Below are positions 10,571 to 22,179 of a DNA stretch of 64,000 nt, piece by piece (the stretch's first letter is position 1; the number at the start of each line of letters is the position of its first letter). The notes beneath the pieces are model-generated. The model was not told where the DNA came from and did not search any database. It worked only from the letters and a program-made list of their open reading frames with translations. Both the position numbers and the translations under genes were made by a program. Origin of the DNA: Incurvaria masculella (lineage: Eukaryota > Arthropoda > Insecta > Lepidoptera > Incurvariidae). The DNA lies in assembly GCA_946894095.1 (NCBI GenBank), contig OX335653.1, forward strand, positions 7,259,001-7,323,000, read 5' to 3'.

Positions 10571-10650
10571 GGGGTTCCTTGATTACAATGGGTAGGGTTG
10601 ATCTCCCAGGATGGGTTCTATCGCATTGAATGAATCATGGTCTAAGCATA
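10571..10650 (+). mobile_element. SINE fragment, left part, interrupted
   Basis: Matches the middle of the SINE body (gggttctatcgcattgaatg, catggtcta). The SINE resumes at about 10936 with gcaatgtacgaaaggtcctg, so the 285 bp between is a later insertion. Confidence 0.7.
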
Positions 10651-10935
10651 AGAGATTGTGACGCGCACTCGCTCTCACTACTGGTCGCCCATATGTCTCG
10701 TCCTGAGGCTGTTCAATGCGATGCATCTGTCAACACCTGAATGTGATGTGTTTGTAAATCTGAGAAGTACGTTTGAGAGAGTGTGCACGCCATTTATCGA
10801 TAGTTAATTAAATGTCTGTATTTTTCTTTTTTCTATATTGTAATTAAGTATGCTACATTTCTACGCCTTGGATTTCTGTTATGTGAAATTTTGTATTTGT
10901 CATGTGTATAAATAAATAAATAAATAAATACTGTA
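10651..10935 (+). mobile_element. 5'-truncated LINE 3' end with (TAAA)n tail, nested in a SINE
   Basis: This non-coding stretch ends in gtataaataaataaataaat, a typical simple-repeat tail of a non-LTR retrotransposon, and sits inside a SINE copy whose two halves flank it. It begins near gagattgtgacgcgcactcg. The 5' truncation and 3' tandem tail are the usual result of target-primed reverse transcription. The clade cannot be assigned from untranslated sequence. Confidence 0.65.
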
Positions 10936-10995
10936 TATGCAATGTACGAAAGGTCCTGGCATGACACGTAGTTCCATGGGACATGTTGGTCTAAC
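10936..10995 (+). mobile_element. SINE fragment, right part
   Basis: Continues the SINE body after the nested insertion: gcaatgtacgaaaggtcctg, catgacacgtagttcc, gttggtctaa. The usual gccatccatgtccag end is missing. Confidence 0.65.
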
Positions 10996-11865
10996 GGTGA
11001 CACATTTTTTATTTGTGTATTATGAGTTTATCGGATTTGGCGGATTAGTAAAAATTGGTAGATTTCCAATTCATCGGGGATCTAAGAACTCGGAATTGTG
11101 ACTTTCAGTCAATTGTGATTATTGATATTAGTCCAGTAAAAAAATAAATATATGGGATACAATGGAAGTAGAAGCTCAAAAATAAAATTTTGGTATTACC
11201 TAACGCAATTTGAAATTCGGCATTACCATGGAACAAGCGCGGATTCAGATCCCAGCCCCTTACAAAATTTGCATGTTAGGCTAATCTAATCATATGAGTA
11301 TGTGTGCTTCACGAATATTTTCGTGTTAATAAATTAAATTATAGATAATAAGTTTATTTTTATTTATTTGTTAAGGCGAGCTCACAGTGCATTTACATAA
11401 CAATAGAAAAATATTATAAATGAAAATAACACCAATTACGAGCTCACACAGCTGGAAGAAACATAAAATAAAAACGTGAGAATTACAGTAGCACGATCTA
11501 GTATAAACGAAAGTAAATACATTAGTTATCTCATACAGTTGGAATAAACAAATAATAAAAACGTGAGAATAACAGCTGCACGATCAAACATGAAGGACAA
11601 AATTAACATATTAGGTTAGTAGCAGAAATAATAATCCAACAGTTAAATCGCAAGATCAATTTATAGATGGAAATGAAATATTTACGCTCAGCTTTCGGGT
11701 GACGCCATCTCTGATAATTATATGTATTGTCCTCACACTTTAGTTGGAATAATTAAAAAGGGAAAACACTAGGGTGACTCGTGCGAAAACGCTATTCCGT
11801 ATGTTTGTGACTTACCGATGAGCCACAGGTAATTTCAAGATTAACCCCCCGGGAAAGATTTAGTC
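10996..11865. other. AT-rich stretch; possible LINE tail near 11345-11640
   Basis: From 11345 a run of TTTATTT is followed by A-rich sequence in which a block is imperfectly repeated: aataaaaacgtgagaat occurs near 11467 and again near 11553, each followed by acagtagcacgatc or acagctgcacgatc. This looks like a 3' untranslated region of a retrotransposon in minus orientation, but there is no coding end to prove it. Confidence 0.35.
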
Positions 11866-12022
11866 CAGGAACGTTAATTAACCTCTCGAACCCTACCGGG
11901 AGACTGGCACGATGGTGTTGAAGAAGGACAGACAGAGGTTATCCTCCTTCTACTTCGACATTTGTCACAAGAAGGGCACGGCCCACATCAACCCGGAAAT
12001 GTTGTCCAGAGCCATTCCTGTC
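11866..12022 (+). pseudogene. Ty3-type LTR retrotransposon RNase H fragment
   Basis: In two plus-strand frames the sequence reads LINLSNPTGRLARW, then after a frame change FYFDICHKKGTAHINPEML followed by SRAI. This is the end of the RNase H domain of Ty3/gypsy-type pol polyproteins, which normally reads GRLARW...FDFEI.HRKG...PDALSRA. The region is non-functional: a frame change and an in-frame TAA are present. No LTRs, integrase or RT were found nearby. Confidence 0.75.
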
Positions 12023-13640
12023 TCGACTGTTATTTTTTTACTCAATACTTCATGAGAATGCATTGGGCAGTCTCTGCAAACTGAAAAAAAGTATCTTAAG
12101 CTTTTAAGAAGCTTTTGTATGTCTTTTAAATATTTTGATAATATAAAATCTGAGTAAAGGCCAAAGTTTTGACAAATTTACACAATGAAAATTTTGCCAA
12201 CGATTTTCAGGTTGAATTAAATTATTATATTCGTTATTGTATTCTGAAAAATATTTTCGACTGATCATATCTGATATCAATAAATAATTCCTATTTAGTT
12301 GCAATTGTATACTAAAGTATAAATGTACGTACAGTAAATTATAAGAGGCGAAAATATCTCTTCAAAGTGTAGGCATGGGGCAGTGCGTAGGATGGCAGAC
12401 TAACATAATATTCATGAAGTAAACTTTCATTATTCGTTAAGCTCACTTGAGAGAACACATAAAGCTTATATAAAGAGATTCATTGTCGCTAGAGATTTTT
12501 TTTTAATTATTGAACATAGATGGCACATTTCCAAGGAATTAAGATGCTATGCCAGGTCTTACCTTTTATTTGAGCACCCTAAATACATTTGCTTAAAATT
12601 ATTTACATCTATAGAAGTCGTTTAAAGTTGCATGGTTTTTATAAATAATAATGAAGCCCAAAAAAAAAACATATTTATTAAATTCCTTCAATACAGTGTC
12701 ATTCCTATGAGCATGCGCTTGTTGAACAGGTAGCTTTAAGTAAATTTTCAGTATTTATTTATTAAATATTTTTTTCATTGTGTTCAAAATAATAAAAAAG
12801 ATATTTGATTTATGTATGGGAAAACGTGGTTTTTTAACCAGACACGTTCGACGGTATGGGAAAAAATTGTAGCCAGTTATGTTTATGGAGTGGATATTTT
12901 GGATGACTCAGAACATTACACAATAGTCAGTAATAACAAACAAAAGTATTTTTATTCATGCGACGAAGAAGCTATGGCTGCCTAAGTTTCTCGAAATATA
13001 CCCAACTTTTAGATAAGCAAGATGTGTCGATATTATACCTGAAGTATCCATCTATTTCAATTAAGTTTTCATTCTGAGCTACACACCCCTACCCAGCTGT
13101 ACATTGCCGACATTATCCTCTTCATACATAATATTGCCGAGTTATACATTAACTTTTAGTAAATGAAGCAACTAATATTAAATTCATATTGGTAAAAGCC
13201 CGAATAAACGAATTTAAAATCGAGTATTTTGCCCGTGTCAGTTTCCGCTAGTTCATAAGTGCGAGTGGTTGAAGTATGTTTCGATACATCCACACATTGA
13301 GCCAATATTAAATCCAATTCGTTAAAATAGCTTTAATCGAAAAGAGAACTCGTTTGGCCCAAATACAATGATTTGTTTAATACCCCGACAACACGTTAAA
13401 AGAGTATGCTAAAAAAATGATAAACGAGTAGCATCTATTAATTTATCTTTAGTTTAAAGTAATTTTATAATGTCAATGATGGATCCATAATAAATGTCTT
13501 ACCCCATTCGTAAAGGACTCACTTTATTTCTGAGTTTTAAACTTGGTTACTATTTGCAGAAAGCGCCTCAAATGGCACCGGGAACCACGGAGAGCGACAG
13601 CGCCCATGAGCATTTGGAAATATGCGATGTATGAAACCTT
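12023..13640. other. AT-rich stretch with no recognisable feature
   Basis: Long AT-rich unique DNA. Frame 12104-12304 (minus) shows no family motif. Near 13583-13620 the short phrase gacagcgcccatgagcattt resembles part of the sequence at 45555-45575, a faint hint of a shared retroelement 3' region. Confidence 0.35.
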
Positions 13641-13643
13641 GTA

Positions 13644-13824
13644 CAGAAAATAATGCACATCGGACGTTGGAAGGAGACAATCGGCTAGTTTCGGCTTTGC
13701 GTCATCTCTCTAGCACGTAGTACACAGGTACTGAGTGACAGCATGTGACAGCGACAACGCTCTACAAAGCCGAAACTAACCGATTGTCCAACTTCAGATG
13801 TGCAATATTTAATGCGGGATACTG
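13644..13824. mobile_element. TA-flanked palindromic MITE, family T1, copy 1
   Basis: Flanked by TA at 13642-13643 and 13825-13826. The internal arms tcggctagtttcggctttg and caaagccgaaactaaccga are near-perfect inverted repeats, and the outer ends cagaaaataatgcacatc / gatgtgcaatatttaatgc also pair. The second copy is at 20894-21098. TA duplication and terminal inverted repeats suit Tc1/mariner-type mobilisation; no protein is encoded. Confidence 0.82.
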
Positions 13825-13826
13825 TA

Positions 13827-14690
13827 GTTTACCTTCTTCTTTATTCCCCACTTGGAAGACCACAAGTTGTAACCCTTTAGAAAGGAGGAAGCTTTTAAGA
13901 TTTTAGCAGTTTGAAATATAAAGAAGACCTCTTTGTTTCACACGTAATTAACAGTAAATTAATGAAGTGTTTGTCCGACGTGAGTAGATCTGATGGATCG
14001 AGGGAGTGATGGAACAACGGAATAACTGATAGAAACACTTTTCGTGATACTTGAAAAAGAGGGCCATAATCGGCCGACATACGAGTATATCCCTTCCTTG
14101 ATATCGCGTTATTGGATCGAGTCCAATAGTACAGCGCAGATCCATCCCTCTGAGTCAAATCTGGACATTCCAATACTTGCAGTTAGTAATTTCTCAAATT
14201 CTAAACGGCGTTTAAGCCCCTAAACTTTTATAAACTTTAAGAGCTTCAATTTACAGTCCGTTCCGAAATTGAAGCAATATACGCGTACACGACCGTTCCG
14301 AACAGATCGTACGAAGCGCGCACGGTTGAAAGGATGTGCGCCGTGTACGCTGTCAAATGGCTGTCATCGAGCTGTCAATAAGCGTGTTTATCTGTAGTCC
14401 TCTGATCGTGTGCACTTTTATTCTGAAATAAAGAAGGCCTTTCGCAGTTTCTTAGTAGTATGTAGTTAGGTTAGGCTCTGACACATATGTGTGCTCAAAT
14501 TGGTTCCGATTAGTTATCGAACGATTGTGGCTGTGATTTTCATATCAGAACAGACGTATTCACTATATTCGCTTTCTCTGCAATCTCTGCAATATACGCA
14601 TTTCGGCTTAAAGATTGTTTAACTCAACAATTGAAAGCCCAAACTAATCCAGGGACGAGCATGTCAACGCATGAAGGGAGTGCAGTGCCG
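13827..14690. other. unique DNA with no supported feature
   Basis: Frames 13895-14173 and 13948-14145 (minus) are AT-driven and lack motifs. Around 14280-14460 the sequence is richer in CG and contains an AATAAA-like ctgaaataaagaagg. A terminal exon is possible but nothing supports it. Confidence 0.3.
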
Positions 14691-15010
14691 GCCCGCGCCA
14701 CAGTGGGGGCTGCGACCTGTCATCAGACGGTCGCCAGCGGGGGCTAGGCCGGGGAGAGGCGACGACACGACGCAAATTGGAAAGCGAAAATCCTATTCCA
14801 ATGATTGGCCCCGCGATGCGGCCGTCTAGTAAACGCTTCGCAGCTATTCAGAATGGATCGAAATTAGCCGGCCGTAATGAGAAATTAGTCCCGGAAACAG
14901 CGGCGGCGGCCGCGGGCTACGCACTTGCGATTATGTGCCGAGTACAAATAACCTCTCGACCACTCGCTTGTGAGCGCCCCACGGGTCAAACTGTTTCCGA
15001 TTTTATCTGA
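14690..15010. other. GC-raised unique block
   Basis: A block with ggggctaggccggggagagg and cggcggcggccgcgggctac. Frame 14777-15010 (plus, 77 codons) has no recognisable domain. It is non-repetitive in this window, so regulatory or exonic DNA is possible. Confidence 0.25.
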
Positions 15011-15760
15011 ATCGACCGCATAGACGGGTATTTTGGTGCCCATCTACCTAGTAAGCTAAATTAATTGTTCCTGAAATATAAACATGCACCGTGTTTTAGT
15101 AAAATTATTATGTCGACTTTATATCGTTCTTATATATCGACTTATCGAATAGTTCTTTTATTTATTTGGCATAATGAATATCAATGTAAAAAAATAAATC
15201 ATAGAAAAAACTTAGATAAAAACTAAATACATTCCCAGCACCGTAATGCACGTGGAAATAATACAAAAAGTCAACTTATAGCAAAATAACAGGGTAGAAA
15301 CATCACAAGCCATACAAAACAGAAAACATGTACAGTTAAATAATACAAAAGAAAGAGAAACCAGAGACATGAATATTATCTACGGAAACACAATCCAAAA
15401 AAACTTATATATATCCGTAACCAGCTTACAACATTTAACGGTACAAATGATTGCAGTAAAAATAAAAAATAAAAAATATTATAAGTTATAGTTATGGACT
15501 TTTTTACTGTTCGAGGCTCTTAATGCGCCACAAAAAACTGGGCCAAGACTTTGTGCTAGAAGTCGTGTTTAAGTTATGTCTCTGAAGGCTTTCGAGTCAT
15601 AGATTAGTATGTAACACACAGAAAAGTGTTTCCATTCAATTCAAGTAGCTTGCATAATAACTCAGTCCACTTATCAATAACCTCAAAATACAGCTGTGCA
15701 CAGTTATCTGTGGCGTCCTCTGTGACAAAGGTTGGCAGCCGTCCTCCCCATTGATCCGCA
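15011..15760. other. AT-rich stretch with no recognisable feature
   Basis: A-rich sequence from 15140 on, with no coding signal. Confidence 0.35.
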
Positions 15761-15769
15761 GGAATAAGC

Positions 15770-15970
15770 TTGTGAATTGGGGTGAACGGCGGCGGTGCGG
15801 TGCGGTGAAGGCATCGGACGTGTTACAATGAAGTACGGGTGCTGAGGATACTCTACCGCCGCCGCCGCCTCCGCCGCGTCGTCGCTGCGTCACCACCGCG
15901 TGTCGCCGCCGCAGTGACGTGACATCTAGTGCCGAAACCACTTCAGTGAGGCGTAACGCAAATCGCAACG
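15770..15970. other. CCG-rich block
   Basis: Contains taccgccgccgccgcctccg and related trinucleotide runs, then gcagtgacgtgacatc. The minus frame 15636-15968 encodes a Gly/Arg-rich string through this simple repeat; no domain is visible. It may be a CpG-rich regulatory patch or an untranslated exon. Confidence 0.3.
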
Positions 15971-15974
15971 TTGA

Positions 15975-17880
15975 AATCTGAAAATTTAATTATTGAAAGA
16001 AATAATTCAAATTACAAAGGAACATAAAAACAAACATAAAATAACGGACAGAAAAATCAAACAAAGAAGCAATAAAACCAGATCTAAAAAAAATTATCTA
16101 ATTTTGAGAGAACTCAAGACCATGAACAAAATGAGAGATGAAACCAGATATTATGTACCTGTGCAGGGAGCTTTATTTTACTATTTTAGAGTATCGAAAA
16201 AACCGAAAACCGAATGGTCACGACCAATACTTTTTTCAGATTATTTTCTTAATCTGATTACAATGCTTCAAATGTAGACGTCGCTGAAACTCAAATTAAA
16301 TAAATAAATATCATAATCCTGAATAATGGGTCGTTTTTTATGTAAAATAGTGCCTTTTGCTTGTTGAATTGCCTAAAATAAGCTGAAACTTCTAGTGTAA
16401 GCATATCGGCTCAAATTTAAACAAGACATTTCAGCTTATTTGAAGCAATAAAGTTACAAAGTATTTTATTGAGAAATGAATTCTATTCCAATAACTTAAA
16501 AATACTTGAAACTTAAATTGTAAATATTTACGACTAGCTATCGAATTATCTTTAAACAAATATGTCATACAAAGGTTTGGAGAATAAAAAAATCTGCAAA
16601 ATATTCTGCATTTTCTGTTTCAGTGTAAACCACAAGTTTTTTTTGAACTAAATAATATTTTAGTAAAGCTTTGAATATTTTATGGTATTTTTATATTATT
16701 ATATTGTTTAGCCAAAGGTGTTATGTACTGATAGATATGCAGGGTGTAAAAACAGATTCGTTCCCGGTTTTACCAGAATAATGATGGTAAAATCCTTTTT
16801 TAATTTAATAAAATGGTAGAAACAATAAAAGCGGAAAAATCCTTTTTTTATTATACAGTTTATCTACAGGATCAGAAGAGGAACACACAGGAACAATCGT
16901 TGTTTTATGTGTTTGTTGTAGACAACACCACAAACAATTTTTTTATTAAAATTCTATTTCATAAGATGGTAAGCATAATTTCTCGTAATTAAATAAACAA
17001 TATAAAAAACAAAAAAAATATAAAATAAAAGTTTATTATAAATCCTATGATTTTTTTTATAAATGTTAGGACAAGAGTCTTGCGGGTAAATCTATTAATA
17101 TCTTTATCATAATTAATTTATTTATAATAAATACAATTATTATAATACAATATAAAATAGGAGATATTTCTAGAAACCTACTGTGACGAACTGGGTTGCC
17201 AATAAATAACTGTTGATGCCGTGAAGTTGGCGACCAACAACCGCAACTAGATTCTGTCAAATAAATTGTGATTCTCTAAATTATTTGAGGGAGTCAAATA
17301 TCATAGTATGGTAACATTGAAAACATTGGGGGAATTAAACTACAATTATATTGATACTTGAATATAAAAAAAAAAAAGATTTACTTTTTAAAAATATGTA
17401 AACATGTTTTATATTGTTCAGAAGTCATGTTGAATGTACTAGGAGTCATACTCAATATCTGGTTACTGATACTATAGATCACACATTACGTCATTTTCTG
17501 CATCAGATTCAATCTCAATATGTACATATATGAGTCAATGGTCACAATACCATTGATTTTTCAACCCTAACTCAACGCACAATAATAAGAAATTAGTTGA
17601 AGTATCTAGATTGTTTGGGTGTGAAATAAATACTGCCTGCTGCGATCGCGATGATGTTCATACTCGCATTCATTGCTTTACGATGCTCCTTCACTATACT
17701 TATTTCGTTAGAATATCCTGATAGTACGCTATAGGTACAGCAATTTTCAGGCAGAACATTCGGTTGGTTTGGACATTTTAATTCGAAACCGATACGGTTA
17801 ACCTAGATAACCTAGAACCACTTTTTAACACTTTTGACATTGACAGTTTTTGACAGCTGGTTTTGTTGCCATCAAGATAA
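15975..17880. other. AT-rich stretch with one short hairpin
   Basis: Extremely A/T-rich. One inverted repeat stands out: aaataagctgaaa at 16376-16388 faces tttcagcttattt at 16429-16441, a 13-bp perfect stem with a 40-base loop. A related phrase, ttgcttgaaataagctgg, appears near 18323. No frame shows a family motif. Confidence 0.35.
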
Positions 17881-18110
17881 AATTCCCCTCTGCAATAGTC
17901 ACGACTGGCTTGTCAGACTCTATCTGCGCAACCGAGCCGCCAACACCGTTGCAGCCACCACAGCCGCGGCCGCCGCCGTCACGTCCGCACCTGATTGAGT
18001 CGGGGCTAATTCCGCACCTCCACAATAACACGCAGGACGTTTGGGAATGACATTGACAATCTTTATGGAACAAAGGGGAACGGTGCACGCTGTGTTGCAG
18101 GGTTGAGAGA
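17881..18110. other. GC-rich block
   Basis: Contains ccaccacagccgcggccgcc. Frames 17825-18115 minus and 17850-18050 plus are open through lack of stops. Unique in the window; no function assigned. Confidence 0.25.
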
Positions 18111-19292
18111 AACATTACGCATTCAACATGTGTCTAATATAGTGTACCTATTCACAACGGATAATTGGCGTCATTTATTATTTTACAGTTATATTAGTAT
18201 TATTTATAACATAATTACTTTCGTTTGTTGCTTTGTTATAATATAATAAATAAATATAATAATATAATAATAAAAGTCAATTAAATTTAATTAAACTTCC
18301 GGTAATCAAACTAGATTGCTAAATTGCTTGAAATAAGCTGGAACTTATTACTAAAACATTTTAAGGATGTCTTTGTCTTTCTAGTTTACACTTTGATAAG
18401 TGCACTGCAACAGTAATGATTTACGGTGAAGAAAAATGATCTTACAAATAGATAGATGACACAATAATGGGTTCGCTACTCATTGTGTGCATTAGGCTCA
18501 ATAAGGTTGACAACGGTCAACCGCTGGGTTGCAGACCCGTAATTTCTGAATTTTCTAATAAAATATTTCGAATAAGGATTCTCTGTTATTCATATACTAA
18601 CAGAAAAATTGCAATAAAAAAATCTTAAAAACAAATTTGGGAAAATCAAAAGACAAAAAATAAACTACAATTTTAAATATTACTGATGGGATAGTTATAT
18701 GACACAAAAGAAAGAATTGCTAACCCTAGATCGAAATCAAATGTTTCCTCGTAGCAAGCAAATCGAGTATTGCGTCCATCCTACTTCCAAATGGGATGCC
18801 ACCCGGTTGCGCCAGGAAACAATCCCTCATTTGATACACGACAAGTACAGCCATCACAAGTCAACCATGGCCATTGAATAAGCCAAAGGTGGTGGACGCC
18901 CACCGCGGCCACCGCCCACCCTCCGTCCGGATGACATGTGCGTCCTGCAATTCCGATAACTAATAATACAGCCTATTTGCTTCAATTTCAGGAATGTCGT
19001 AGCATGTCATTAGTTTAGTTAACATTTACACAGGGCCTATTTCTTTTATAATATGAATTAAATGGTGAATGAAAATGTAATACATTTCTTACTTGGGAAT
19101 TACTTAACAGAATATACCAATATAATACAGTCACGATGTCTTATTTGAGAATACAAACACTTTTAATTTTTGTTTGAAGTTTGCATTAGTAAAACAAAAA
19201 AAATCATGAATGTTTGATTGATTGATTGAATATTGATGAAAAAAGCCCCCATGTTCCAGGCGACCAAAAAAATTATTGTTCTTTGCAAATCA
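18111..19292. other. mostly AT-rich; GC patch near 18760-18960
   Basis: No repeat match. The patch around 18870-18950 has paired ggtggtggacgcccaccgc-type sequence that could form a short hairpin. Frame 18699-18881 (plus) has no family motif. Confidence 0.3.
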
Positions 19293-19556
19293 TGATGATA
19301 TTTATATTATAAATACGAAAGTAATTCTGTCTGTTGCTTTTTCACGCCTAAACCGTTAAACCAATGGGTATAGAGATAGTCTGGACCATGGAAAAGGAAT
19401 ACGCTACGGTTGTGGCAAAAAAATTACTCGAAGGGAGTAAAATAGGGGAAGAAAATTTGTATAGGGATACTCATAAAATATCCAGGAAATAATTCAGCGC
19501 GACATCAGTCTAAAACAATATCGACCCGAGCGGAGCCGGGTAACTACCTCAGCTTG
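19293..19556 (+). mobile_element. non-autonomous Helitron with variant 5' end
   Basis: The right end has the Helitron signature: a GC hairpin acccgagcggagccgggt (19523-19540), a 12-base spacer, then CTTG in place of the usual CTAG, followed by T. The hairpin and tail match the full-length copy at 41972-42271 in opposite orientation. The 5' half differs from that copy (tattataaatacgaaagta, cacgcctaaaccg) so it is a different subfamily sharing the 3' terminus. The left boundary is approximate. Confidence 0.72.
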
Positions 19557-19880
19557 TTTTAAACAAATAAAAAAATAAATATTTCAATTAAAATGAAAAA
19601 TTTGTAAGTATGTTACGTTAGATTAGCATATAACTAACTGGGCGACCAAGCTTCGCTCGAACCATCAGCTGCGATTGAGTAGCTAACATCAATGCATGAA
19701 TTTTGTCCTACTGTATTGCATTGTATTTGTTATTGAGTCGCATAGTAAATGCCTGAACACACTTAATGGTACCTCGATATTGTACGAGGTGTATCTAATT
19801 ATTTTTTAAAAACTCAGTGGTAATACATTATCTAAATTCAATATTTTATTCAAATAATTAGAGCCGTTTCCGAGAAACCA
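19557..19880. other. AT-rich stretch with no recognisable feature
   Basis: No supported signal. Confidence 0.3.
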
Positions 19881-19884
19881 ATTA

Positions 19885-20165
19885 AACCGTTCTTATAAAC
19901 ATATACGGCAATTTTAACATAAATGTGTGTAGTCTAGAGCGCCCTTCGGAAAGTAGATCTACATTTACCATCTCATGGTTGGCCGGTGGGAATGTGACGG
20001 TTCGAGGATGCCGGTGGGTAGGCATGTCGCACGTCACAAAGCCCCCTGGCGACGGCTCCAAAACAGCGGCAAACCGGTCATCCACTTGTGGATTTCCCGA
20101 AATCCACCTGGTAACACGATGCATCGGTGAATTTCATGCGCACGATCGGTGGTGGAGTTCGTGTT
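19885..20165. other. GC-raised unique block open on both strands
   Basis: Frames 19882-20124 (minus) and 19925-20167 (plus) are both open for 80 codons and neither shows a known domain. The block is non-repetitive and bounded by AT-rich DNA. It could be conserved non-coding DNA; without comparison no strand can be preferred. Confidence 0.25.
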
Positions 20166-20890
20166 GAGCTAAATCAGACTGACCAGCATTGCTTGCCTGA
20201 TGGTAGTTTTTAAATAATCAAATACATTCACAAATTTAATTTTAAATTGCGATTCTACTTCAAAGGTTCATAAATAATTGAAATATTGAAATTATTCGCC
20301 ACAAATAACATCATTAATATCTAAGTTGTGATATTATTTGAGAAATTATTTTTAAACAAAACAGTATTCATTCTTAAATGGAATATTTATGAAAAGCAAT
20401 TGAATCAATATTATTGTATTAATTAATTATTTAAAGAGGTGCATGACAATTCATATAATACAATTTAAAACTAAAATAATAGCCCAGAGCGGAGAAACGT
20501 CAGGAGTTCTGGTAAAAATCTTTATCTATGGGCAAAACTTGAAATTATCCTTTTCGGTAATTCATTATACCTCCCGTAAATGAATTAATTTTTTGAACGA
20601 AATAATTATTAAAATAGTTAAAGCAAATTAAACCATAAACAATAAGCACCCGATAGATTATTAGTTTATTAAAAATTAAATCATTAATAAAAGCTGAATA
20701 ATGAAATTTTTCAGTTGTCCACGAAAATAACTCCCCGATTTGCAGTGTAGATAGGGTATAGGTTTGTGAGGATGCATCGAGAGGGGAGCGATGCACCGAG
20801 CGGTGCGTGCCGCGAGACGGCGCCCGCACACTGTCGCGGAATGCATTGGAACGAAAATACGAACATTCAATATTTTCATTTAAATAGGAG
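20166..20890. other. AT-rich stretch; GC-richer from 20760
   Basis: No repeat match. Frames at 20545-20970 and 20676-20879 (minus) overlap the following MITE or are AT-driven and lack motifs. Confidence 0.3.
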
Positions 20891-20893
20891 GTA

Positions 20894-21098
20894 CAGTACC
20901 CGGCAGAAAGTAATGCAGATCGGGAGTTGGAAGGAGATAATCGGCTAGTTTCGGCTTTGTAAAGCGTCATCTCTCTCGCACGTAGTACACACGTAATGAG
21001 TGACAGCGCGTAACAGCCACGACGCTCTACAAAGCCGAAACTAGCCGATTGTCTCTTCTTTTCAGAATCCGTTGTGCATTATTTATCGCCGTGTACTG
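20894..21098. mobile_element. TA-flanked palindromic MITE, family T1, copy 2
   Basis: Flanked by TA at 20892-20893 and 21099-21100. The ends are CAGTACCCGGCAGAAAGTAA and, in reverse complement, CAGTACACGGCGATAAATAA. The inner arms tcggctagtttcggctttg and caaagccgaaactagccga are perfect apart from the loop. It aligns with 13644-13824 throughout and is the better preserved copy (205 bp). Confidence 0.87.
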
Positions 21099-21162
21099 TA
21101 AATACATTTAAAAAAAAAATCTGACAAAAACGGATGACCCGTTGTAGGTTGTGTGTTGTAGA

Positions 21163-21337
21163 AAAAGATGGTCGAAATGGCAATGAAAAATGGTCCGTGT
21201 ATTCCAACCAGTTCAATGTAGCTGTGTTAGTGAATCCTGGTATGACACCAAATTATTTGGGAATGCGTTGTGATGCGTAAACATCATTATGGTTTGTGTG
21301 GTCCAGCCATCCATGTCCAGTTACATAAAAAAAGGAA
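21163..21337 (+). mobile_element. 5'-truncated SINE
   Basis: Matches the SINE body from gatggtcgaaatggcaatg through gttcaatgtagctgtg to ccatccatgtccagttacat and an A-run. The tRNA head is missing. Confidence 0.78.
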
Positions 21338-21344
21338 ACAGGTG

Positions 21345-21610
21345 CTAGAACGAATTACGATTGTGTGTATCGTTCTTCATCCGATGCAAGCCGGGTGCAG
21401 TGTACGAGCGCACTAACGCTCGCCGCCCCACGCCAACGGACCCTCCGCAAATATTGTTACAATGGGTCGTTTTGCTCACGCGCGGCCTGCAAGCAAATTG
21501 CCACATGCTATGACAAATTTTATAGAAAAAAGGCAAACTCGTTACTCGGCTTATCATTCGCGCGCGGGGCGTTTGCACAATCAGTGCATGTGCAAATTAC
21601 AGGCTAACTT
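21345..21610. other. GC-raised unique block
   Basis: It follows directly on the SINE A-tail. Open frames on both strands overlap (21345-21578 minus; 21365-21607 and 21462-21671 plus) and show no family motif. Confidence 0.25.
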
Positions 21611-21772
21611 GATTTTGTTGAAGCAAATAAAACCTGTACAGGTACTCGTAGAAGCTCAAACACACGGTTAACACGCCAATAATTAAATGATGCCTTATAT
21701 TGGTGATTTCAATGTAATGAAATATAATATTTTCTACATTTTTTTTAAGAGTTGATTATTACATTGTACTAG

Positions 21773-22179
21773 AGCGGCTCGTAGCCTAGTGGCGCGGGGA
21801 CTGACCTAGCGTACCAGAGGCCCGGGTTCAATTTCGACTTGCACCACTGTCTTTCTCTTTCCGCGTTCGATTAGTGCATTACGTCACGAATGCGAGCTGC
21901 TCCATGGTTCGGAATCCATGTAAAACTGTAGGTCCCCTTCCCTTACTAGGTGGTAGGGTTTAAGCTCGCCTGGGTTGGTACCATCGCATTGGATGAAAAG
22001 ATGGTCGAAGCGGCAATGAAAAATTGTCCGTGTTTTCCATCCAGTTCAATGTAGCCGTGCTCATAAAGGCAAGGTCCTGGCATGGCACCTAATTCCTTCG
22101 GGAATGTGGTGTATTGGGCTAATATCATAACGGTAGTTGTGTGGTATTAGCAATCCATGTCAGGTCGCATAAAAAAAAA
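21773..22179 (+). mobile_element. tRNA-derived SINE, near full length, copy 2
   Basis: Collinear with 9179-9592. Box A TAGCCTAGTGG lies near 21783 and box B GGGTTCAATTTCG near 21824 (slightly degraded). It ends with caatccatgtcaggtcgcat and a run of nine A. This is the best copy for defining the family consensus. Confidence 0.9.

Noticed and set aside
11866..12022. Complete Ty3-type element
   Set aside because: Only the RNase H end is recognisable; no LTR, primer-binding site, RT or integrase sequence was found on either side.
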